DNA from: Strigamia acuminata
Taxonomy: Eukaryota; Arthropoda; Chilopoda; Geophilomorpha; Linotaeniidae
Reading direction: 5' to 3'
Assembly: GCA_949358305.1 (NCBI GenBank)
Contig: OX442319.1
Location: forward strand, 60,001-124,000
Length of the DNA stretch: 64,000 nucleotides
The notes beneath the pieces are model-generated. The model searched no databases. It had not been told where the DNA came from and was given only the letters and a program-made list of their open reading frames with translations. This document shows positions 57,101-64,000 of this stretch, piece by piece. The stretch's first letter is position 1, and the number at the start of each line of letters is the position of its first letter. A program made the position numbers and the translations under genes.

Positions 57101-57394
57101 AACAAAAAAGGCCAAAAAAATATTGCAAACAAAGAGAAAAGATCAATTATCGAGGCAAATCCCCACCACAAAACAACGCATCGCCGGTATACACTTAAGC
57201 GTACAGTGCACAACACTACTGTTTATTTTCAATGATCCAATAAATAAAATTTGAAACAAAGTTGAGTGGAATTGTACGTTTCTTGTATATTAAAGTTTTT
57301 ATTTTGTTTGTTTACACTTAATTTTTTTTTTCCATCATAGAATGGCGACTCGATACTTTTGTAGCTCGAATTCACTTCGTAAACGTGGTCGGTG
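45148..57394 (+). repeat. 1.686-kb satellite array, seven full units and a part
   Basis: Units begin (GCTA-TGCTACGGTCGACGG) at about 45150, 46824, 48487, 50173, 51859, 53545, 55231 and 56917. Central spacing is exactly 1,686. The first two are 1,674 and 1,663 because of small deletions (13 bp at a GCGCGC tract, about 23 bp after GGAAAAATTTA near 47678). Each unit carries an internal run of TTTGACAAATTTCAG sub-repeats. Short frames of 60-108 codons recur on both strands in every unit but look like shadows of tandem copying. Confidence 0.97.
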
Positions 57395-58251
57395 TGTAGG
57401 ACACTCTCGAAATTAAATTGAACGCAGTGGAAATTATCGAATACCCGATGAAAGAATGTCCTATCCGCTTTATAGAATATCGTCGGGCGGCGCGCGGTTT
57501 GGCTTTCCAACGTTGCGAGAGAATCGACGGAATTTACGTCGTCGTAACGTGCGCCGGTTGCGACGTGTATCGTACGAAAAATATAACGAAAATAATTATA
57601 AATATGTGTGTAAATGTACTCACATGTGACAATGTTGTATTGTCACATATTGTCCTGATGTGAAACAAATGTCTGTGTTTCGCAATCCAAGTTGTATTCA
57701 AATGCAGTTGAGTCTCAAATGTAATGTCCAAAACTGTCAGTTTTCCATGCCTAGAAAATAGGTGAAGTTGGTCCAATCTGGGCCTATTTTCATGAATGTA
57801 TAATGAGGTTTCTGGCAGAAGGAAAACACACGTACACGGTTGAAAACTAACACAGAATGAATAACCTTTATTCAGGTGATGTCACAGAATTTATACACAG
57901 TACAAATCTTTTAACAAAATGAAATTAAGAATAAATAGAGAAGAAATCTCTCAACTTGATGATGTCATGCCTTTGACATCATCACCACAGACTGATACGT
58001 TACGAGAACGTTATCACATGGCGTGTGGCGTTCTCGTATCGCAAACAAGCGACAATACTTTGACAAAATACTGGAAATAAGCCGAAATACAATCAAATCC
58101 TACAATAAACGATCAACACACATCAATCCATTTACAAGGAAAAATGCACTTTATATATTTCGACTAAAAACAACAAATTTCCGAATTTATACATTGTTAT
58201 ACATTTCAATAAACCAATATGGACGTGTAATAATTATCACTCTATATAACA
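57395..58251 (-). repeat. Copia B 3' LTR
   Basis: An 857-bp LTR, TGTTATATAGAG...GTGTCCTACA in element sense. CACCTGAATAAAGG (near 57866-57879, minus strand) is a likely poly(A) signal. Confidence 0.96.
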
Positions 58252-58286
58252 ATCACCTCCTAAAATGTTACACGTTATGTCCTAAT

Positions 58287-61200
58287 TTATACATCCAACA
58301 TCTCTGCACACAAATCTTTTAACCGGTCCTGAGGCAGCCACTTTGTGAATAAGTCAGCTAGATTCCATTTTGATGGAATTTTCTCAATTGAGAAATACTC
58401 TTTCTCGAACCAGTCTCTTAAGAAACAATAGCGTATTCGGATATGTTTTGTTTTGGAATTCTCAAGATCATTTTCTACAAATTGTATCGATGACAATGAA
58501 TCCGAATACACTATTGGCATGTTGATATAGTCAAAAAGTACACAACTTTCGAATATGCTGGACAGCCAATATCCTTCCTGGACGGCGTGAACTAACGCCA
58601 AATATTCCGCCTCCATAGTACTACACGCGACGGAACTTTGTTTCCGACAACCCCAACTAATGAGGGCATCGCCCATAAACAATGCAAACCCCCCAAAACT
58701 CTTGCAGTGATGGAGGTCCGTCGCCCAGGAAGCATCGGTGTAAATGCGCAAATCTGTATTTATACACTTTGATAAATTAACACAATAATTTTTAGTATTC
58801 ACAACGTATTGAGCAATTTGCACAAGAGCCTTGACGTGTTTCTGAGTGTAGCTTGTGTTAAATTGGGACATGTATATTGTGGAATATAAAATGTCCGGCC
58901 TTGTCCTGGACGCGAGGAACATCAAACTCCCGACCAGCGATCGATATGGAAAGTCTAAGTTTGGATCAACTTCTTTAACATTGTGATTAAACGTTGACCC
59001 GGCTGCAATGGGAACTCTCACTTTCGTATTTGGAGTCAAGTTGAATTTCATAGCCAACTTATCTATGAAATGCTTCTGGTGGAGGCATACCTTCCCATTC
59101 TCACGATAAAATTTCACACCTAGCAATTTTGTGATCCGACCCAAGTTCACAATGTTGAATTTTTGTTTAATGAGGTCAATTAGGGCGCTCTGGGTTTCCA
59201 CATCTTTTGCAAACAAAATCATGTCGTCCACGTATATCAAGAGGACGGCATTGCGATCAAAAGTGTAAACGCAATTGCATCCAATCACTTTGGTGAAACC
59301 CAAATCCAGCAGACTGGTATTTAACTCCTCGAACCACATCCTGCCGGATTGGTGTAATCCGTACAATGATTTGTACAGGAGCCAAACATTGTCCGTTCCC
59401 GGTGTTTTGAATCCTTGCGGGATCTCCATATGTATGGGACAATCTAATTTGCCGTAAAGGTACGCGCATTTGACGTCCAGATGGACGTCGACCCAGCCAC
59501 GCAAGATCACCAGTAAACAGAAAAACAGTCGGATTAATGTGAAATTTACGACCGGCGAGAACACTTCGGTGTAGTCCACACCTTGCGTTTGTCTAAACCC
59601 TTGTGCGACTACCCTCGCACGATATCTCACAATATTGCCATCTTCGTCTGGTTTCAACTTGTATACCCATTTGTGACCCAAGACCTTGGCCTTCGGTCGC
59701 GGCACCTCCTCGTACACTTCTCTTTCTTGTAATGTTTCAATCTCCTCTTCCATCGCCTCTCTCCATTCTTTAGATTGAGGCGAGGAAGCTGCCTCCTCGT
59801 ATGTTTTGGGCTGCGTGACAGCACAATACACGCTGATGGGAGGTGTCGTTGCAGTGAGAACCGTCTCCATTGGTTCCTCGTCGGACGATTGCTCGATTGT
59901 GTTGATGGGCTCCTTCACTGGGGTGAAATCGAATTTTAATGGATTGAAAAATATCCTATTTCCCCGGCAATACGCTTCAACATCTTTCTTTGTTTTCAAA
60001 GGCCCTGTGCCATCTGGTGCGTAAAACAGCACATCAACTCTCCCAGCTGTAACACCTCCTTGCCTGGTCACTTGCTCCCTATCCCACCCATCTGCATCTG
60101 TGGTTCGGGTGGCAATTCGAGGTTTCTTTGCTTTTGCCCCACCTTGGACTGGCTGTGTGGGAATGGGCGCTTGGGCTATTGGTCCCACTTGTGGTGGAAC
60201 CTGCGCATGGGGTGCTGAAGCTTTACGCATAACGGGGGGAGAACCCGGTGGTGTAGTGGGTGGCATCGGATCATGGAATTCCTGTTGATACAACCCACTC
60301 TCATCCGAATCGTAACCATTTGTATCCAAATCTGGTTGTTGAACATTCATGTCCACAGCATTAAAGGACTTCCAGTCCCTGGACTCATCGATGACTAAAT
60401 GTTTTGTTTCGACCACCTCATTTGTAATTGGATTCCAAACCCTATAACCCCTTGTAGTGAATGCATACCCAACCAGTATGCCCTTCCATGCTCTTGAGTC
60501 GAGTTTGCTATCTCTTTTGGGTTTGGGAATATGTACGAAACATAACGAGCCAATTGCACGTAAATGCTTCACTGCCATGCTGCTTTGTCTGAATTTAATG
60601 TAAGGAATTTGTCCCTTCGCAAATAAATGTGGATATCTGTTCTTTAAATAAATGTAGCTGACAGCCAATTCTGCCCACAAAATCCACGGCAAATTTGTAT
60701 CCTCAATTATTGCGCGCACATTGTTTAATATTGAGCGGTTTAATCGCTCTGCAACGCCGTTCATTTGGGCTGAGTACGGATTGGTCCTTTGGGCACCAAT
60801 GCCCTTCTGTTCGAGAAAAGAATCAAAATCCCTACTGCAGAACTCTCCACCCCGATCCGTTCTAATTTCATGAACTTTCCTATTTGAACGACGCTCAACG
60901 CGCGCCAAGAATGTTTTAAAAATCGGAAAGGCCTCATCTTTTGTTTTCATAGGATAAACCCACGAAAAACGCGTTGCATCATCAACAATGCACAACAGAT
61001 AACGTGCACCACCCAGTGATGTTGTGGGGTTGGGCCCCCACACGTCTATATGCAACAATTCAAGCGGTTCCCCACGCTCGCGATCATCTCTAACTTTGTA
61101 ATTAGCACGGGTTGATTTTGCAATTCTGCATGAATCGCACGCAAAATTGTTTAGATTTCCTGTGAAATCTAATCCCGTGGTCTCCTCACTTTTCAACAAC

Positions 61201-62708
61201 GTGGCTAGCCCCTGAACATGCATGTGGGCAAAACGCTTATGCCACGTGTCGACAGAAACTGCAAAACTTTGCACAACAGGTGCAGGTTGTTGGGAAACAA
61301 TTTCATAACTAGGACTCTTGCTCTGCAATTGCTCAATTCGTTTTACAACATTTTGTTCAATCAATGGTAAAACTTGGGTAACATTTTGTGAAATTGAATT
61401 AACAATGGTATTTGACACATTTTGATTCATTTGAACCTGGCCTTGGACACGATACAATCCATCTGTCTGCCTGTTCGCTAACAATAAACACTCTTTGTTG
61501 TTTTGTAAATACACTTTTAACACACCATTGTAAATGTGTTGATTGAACCCTGCTTCATCAATTTTAGCACTCGAAATTAAATTGCGTTTGAAACCCTCGA
61601 CAAAATACACATTTATTAAGTCCACATGGTTGTGGATTCCATTCGCAAATGTGCTGATGTTTACAGCACCACAGCCAGTAATACTAGCTGTGCCCTGGCC
61701 CAATTGTAATTTGGTTGGAGGTAATGACTTGAAAGTCTGAAAATATTCCAATTTTCCACATACATGGTCTGATGCGCCGGAATCCACAAACCATGCGTCC
61801 TCATCACAGATTTTTTCAATGGATTTAGATACACTTTCCCCCAAAAATGATGCATAAAAGGCTCCACGTAATCCTTTGCCTCGTTGGGGCTGTCCGCGCC
61901 CTTTGCCACGTCCACGAGTGTTGTCCTGTTGTTTTGTATTTGGCATTTGACAATTCCGTGCAATATGTCCCTTTTCGTGGCAATTGTAACAAAGAATATT
62001 TGAAAAATTGTTCTTACCGCCTTTGTTGTCTTGTTTCCTCGATCCTGATTGATTGTTGGAAGCACTGACACTGAGAGCACTGGATTCCGTTGTTGGTGCA
62101 CTCGTTCCTGTTGTGTATCGACGACGTGCACTCTCGGCAAGCAATGCTGCGGAAACTTTGTCAAACGTGAAGTCTCCGTCACTCCATTGATAAATAGCCT
62201 GCACTTGATGTTCGTAATCTTTACGAATTCTATTTATTAAAGTGTAGGCTTTTACTTTATCGTTCGGTTCTTGTTTGATTGACTTTAATTCGTCCGCTGC
62301 TAATTCCACGCGTGTGATGAATGTATCCACTTCTTCCTTTTCGCCGCAACGTATCGTGTAGAAATCCTCGAGAATCTTTGCATTTCTCGCGACTGACGTG
62401 GGTTCATGCAGCTTTTTCAGGTAATCCCATACCTCTTTCGATGTATCCAGCTTTAACAGCGACGGTTTCAGTCTGGTTGCGACGCTGTTGCACAAAATTC
62501 CACGTGCACGAGCTTTCCGCTTCTCGTATTTCGCCAAATCCGCTGCCGACGTTCCATCCGGCGGCGGTTTAATTGTTTGGTCGTGGAATCCCCACAAATT
62601 GAGTTCCTGAAGCAACAATTGAACGTCCACTTTCCACGTCTCGTAGTTGTTTTTGTCAAGCGGCGCGATTCCTGCCGCCGCCGACGCCGCGCTTCCCTTC
62701 GACGCCAT
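58287..62708 (-). CDS. Copia family B gag-pol polyprotein, intact
   Basis: One frame of 1,473 residues from ATG 62706-62708 to the stop at 58287. Domains in order: gag core with UBN2-like helices (about 20-195); CCHC knuckle C240-C243-H248-C253; aspartic protease DSGA at 309-312; integrase zinc motif H490/H495(or H497)/C524/C527; catalytic D555, D618 and E654 (35 residues between the last two); Pro-rich linker 815-860; reverse transcriptase about 1005-1245 with D1078 and YVDD at 1159-1162; RNase H with D1325, E1366 and D1403. This is the full copia set in normal order and length, encoding everything needed for particle assembly, reverse transcription and insertion. No stops or frameshifts, and no separate gag stop, so Gag:Pol ratio must be set by processing or another mechanism. 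B' at 34281-36374 is its nearest relative in the window. Confidence 0.97.
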   Translation of the reverse strand: MASKGSAASAAAGIAPLDKNNYETWKVDVQLLLQELNLWGFHDQTIKPPPDGTSAADLAKYEKRKARARGILCNSVATRLKPSLLKLDTSKEVWDYLKKLHEPTSVARNAKILEDFYTIRCGEKEEVDTFITRVELAADELKSIKQEPNDKVKAYTLINRIRKDYEHQVQAIYQWSDGDFTFDKVSAALLAESARRRYTTGTSAPTTESSALSVSASNNQSGSRKQDNKGGKNNFSNILCYNCHEKGHIARNCQMPNTKQQDNTRGRGKGRGQPQRGKGLRGAFYASFLGESVSKSIEKICDEDAWFVDSGASDHVCGKLEYFQTFKSLPPTKLQLGQGTASITGCGAVNISTFANGIHNHVDLINVYFVEGFKRNLISSAKIDEAGFNQHIYNGVLKVYLQNNKECLLLANRQTDGLYRVQGQVQMNQNVSNTIVNSISQNVTQVLPLIEQNVVKRIEQLQSKSPSYEIVSQQPAPVVQSFAVSVDTWHKRFAHMHVQGLATLLKSEETTGLDFTGNLNNFACDSCRIAKSTRANYKVRDDRERGEPLELLHIDVWGPNPTTSLGGARYLLCIVDDATRFSWVYPMKTKDEAFPIFKTFLARVERRSNRKVHEIRTDRGGEFCSRDFDSFLEQKGIGAQRTNPYSAQMNGVAERLNRSILNNVRAIIEDTNLPWILWAELAVSYIYLKNRYPHLFAKGQIPYIKFRQSSMAVKHLRAIGSLCFVHIPKPKRDSKLDSRAWKGILVGYAFTTRGYRVWNPITNEVVETKHLVIDESRDWKSFNAVDMNVQQPDLDTNGYDSDESGLYQQEFHDPMPPTTPPGSPPVMRKASAPHAQVPPQVGPIAQAPIPTQPVQGGAKAKKPRIATRTTDADGWDREQVTRQGGVTAGRVDVLFYAPDGTGPLKTKKDVEAYCRGNRIFFNPLKFDFTPVKEPINTIEQSSDEEPMETVLTATTPPISVYCAVTQPKTYEEAASSPQSKEWREAMEEEIETLQEREVYEEVPRPKAKVLGHKWVYKLKPDEDGNIVRYRARVVAQGFRQTQGVDYTEVFSPVVNFTLIRLFFCLLVILRGWVDVHLDVKCAYLYGKLDCPIHMEIPQGFKTPGTDNVWLLYKSLYGLHQSGRMWFEELNTSLLDLGFTKVIGCNCVYTFDRNAVLLIYVDDMILFAKDVETQSALIDLIKQKFNIVNLGRITKLLGVKFYRENGKVCLHQKHFIDKLAMKFNLTPNTKVRVPIAAGSTFNHNVKEVDPNLDFPYRSLVGSLMFLASRTRPDILYSTIYMSQFNTSYTQKHVKALVQIAQYVVNTKNYCVNLSKCINTDLRIYTDASWATDLHHCKSFGGFALFMGDALISWGCRKQSSVACSTMEAEYLALVHAVQEGYWLSSIFESCVLFDYINMPIVYSDSLSSIQFVENDLENSKTKHIRIRYCFLRDWFEKEYFSIEKIPSKWNLADLFTKWLPQDRLKDLCAEMLDV

Positions 62709-62756
62709 TTTTCCGTCGTATCGTCGCTATTTTCCGTCGATATCGGGTTTTAGCAG

Positions 62757-62774
62757 AACCATCCTCTGCTACCA
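62757..62774 (-). promoter_or_regulatory. Copia B primer binding site, initiator tRNA-Met
   Basis: The plus strand reads AACCATCCTCTGCTACCA, identical to the end of animal initiator tRNA-Met including CCA. It directly touches the LTR with no spacer, unlike the two-base spacer of family A. Confidence 0.93.
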
Positions 62775-63631
62775 TGTAGGACACTCTCGAAATTAAATTG
62801 AACGCAGTGGAAATTATCGAATACCCGATGAAAGAATGTCCTATCCGCTTTATAGAATATCGTCGGGCGGCGCGCGGTTTGGCTTTCCAACGTTGCGAGA
62901 GAATCGACGGAATTTACGTCGTCGTAACGTGCGCCGGTTGCGACGTGTATCGTACGAAAAATATAACGAAAATAATTATAAATATGTGTGTATATGTACT
63001 CACATGTGACAATGTTGTATTGTCACATATTGTCCTGATGTGAAACAAATGTCTGTGTTTCGCAATCCAAGTTGTATTCAAATGCAGTTGAGTCTCAAAT
63101 GTAATGTCCAAAACTGTCAGTTTTCCATGCCTAGAAAATAGGTGAAGTTGGTCCAATCTGGGCCTATTTTCATGAATGTATAATGAGGTTTCTGGCAGAA
63201 GGAAAACACACGTACACGGTTGAAAACTAACACAGAATGAATAACCTTTATTCAGGTGATGTCACAGAATTTATACACAGTACAAATCTTTTAACAAAAT
63301 GAAATTAAGAATAAATAGAGAAGAAATCTCTCAACTTGATGATGTCATGCCTTTGACATCATCACCACAGACTGATACGTTACGAGAACGTTATCACATG
63401 GCGTGTGGCGTTCTCGTATCGCAAACAAGCGACAATACTTTGACAAAATACTGGAAATAAGCCGAAATACAATCAAATCCTACAATAAACGATCAACACA
63501 CATCAATCCATTTACAAGGAAAAATGCACTTTATATATTTCGACTAAAAACAACAAATTTCCGAATTTATACATTGTTATACATTTCAATAAACCAATAT
63601 GGACGTGTAATAATTATCACTCTATATAACA
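62775..63631 (-). repeat. Copia B 5' LTR
   Basis: An 857-bp LTR with a single base difference seen against 57395-58251. Confidence 0.96.
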
Positions 63632-64000
63632 CGGTGTTCATCACGCGTCAATGCGCTTGTGCAATAGTATAGGCGCGCATACGATTTAATGCGCGCAAAA
63701 CTTAAAAAACTTGCACGGAATTTGGGCAATTTTTGACAAATTTCAGCAGATTTTTGCCTGTATTTGACAAATTTCAGAAGATTTTTGCCTATATTTGACA
63801 AATTTCAGAAGATTTCCTCAATCCTCAAACATTTGCTGAAATTTCTCATAAAATTTCTAAAATTAATTGAAATTTGTCTGAAATTTGTCTGGAATTTGTC
63901 AAATATTGTCAAAAATCCGTGGAAATTTGTCAAATACTGGCAAAAATCCATGTAAATTTGTCAAAAATTGCCATAATTCGGTGCAAATTGTGTTAGATAT
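63632..64000 (+). repeat. 1.686-kb satellite unit resuming after copia B
   Basis: Starts with the CGGTG target duplication and continues the unit interrupted at 57394 (TTCATCACGCGTCAATGCGC...) to the end of the window, with a few substitutions. The array extends beyond this window. Confidence 0.96.

Larger units (their letters stand above)
57395..63631 (-). mobile_element. Intact Ty1/copia retrotransposon, family B
   Basis: A 6,237-bp minus-strand element with two 857-bp LTRs (62775-63631 is 5', 57395-58251 is 3'). I found one difference between them (A at 57613, T at 62993). It is flanked by CGGTG (57390-57394 and 63632-63636) and inserted in the satellite unit. A perfect initiator-Met primer site abuts the 5' LTR, a polypurine tract (AGGAGGTGAT) abuts the 3' LTR, and a single uninterrupted gag-pol lies between. 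This is the best candidate for an active element here. Confidence 0.97.

Noticed and set aside
45148-57394. Recurring 108-, 84-, 74-, 63- and 62-codon frames in each satellite unit
   Set aside because: Frames recur on both strands simply because the DNA is repeated. They overlap one another, are low in complexity and show no domain.

Overview
This is a eukaryotic, intron-bearing, repeat-laden stretch of chromosome. An invertebrate animal, probably an arthropod, fits best. The reasons are short spliced introns, Ty1/copia and Ty3/gypsy elements primed by animal-like initiator-Met and Ala tRNAs, and a short (TTAGG)n tract of the arthropod telomere type at 39989-40023. The species cannot be named from sequence alone. 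I see no bacterial genes, rRNA genes, tRNA genes or CRISPR arrays.

Layout. (1) 654-12232, minus strand: one large multi-exon host gene (about 14 coding exons, about 1,060 codons) whose C-terminal part carries two C2H2-like fingers. A 6.7-kb copia element (A1, 2465-9142) sits inside an exon, flanked by the target duplication TTAGA. A separate in-frame TGA lies in exon 11, so the gene is broken twice. (2) 12744-28064: a second copia of the same family (A2, target duplication GATAA) lies about 500 bp upstream of that gene. It is itself split by an 8.5-kb gypsy element (14574-23049, target duplication ATAC). (3) 28065-32240: original flank of the host gene, then two small intact three-exon paralogs (29066-29579 and 31426-31942, minus strand). 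These consist of little more than the two-finger module, and long inverted repeats lie between them. (4) 32240-34080: GC-rich palindromic sequence and a 121-bp tandem satellite. (5) 34280-39870: a 5'-truncated copia (B'), a fragment of family A with a solo LTR inside it, and a scrap of gypsy pol. (6) 39989-44700: interstitial TTAGG repeats, duplicated blocks, a foldback MITE with a second palindromic MITE in its loop, 54-bp and GACAA tandem arrays, and a palindrome-headed inverted-repeat element. (7) 45148-64000: a 1.686-kb satellite array with a 3.37-kb dimeric higher-order pattern, interrupted by an apparently intact, young copia element (B, 57395-63631, target duplication CGGTG).

How the parts relate. 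The transposons can be ordered in time: the host locus came first, then copia A1 and A2, then gypsy into A2. Solo-LTR and element B insertions are separate events. Elements A2 (before the gypsy insertion), the gypsy and B keep complete reading frames and identical or near-identical LTRs, so they look recently active. The gypsy joins gag to pol through a textbook -1 slippery heptamer (GGGAAAC) directly before the gag stop. The finger-gene family was not recognised and is the most interesting host content.
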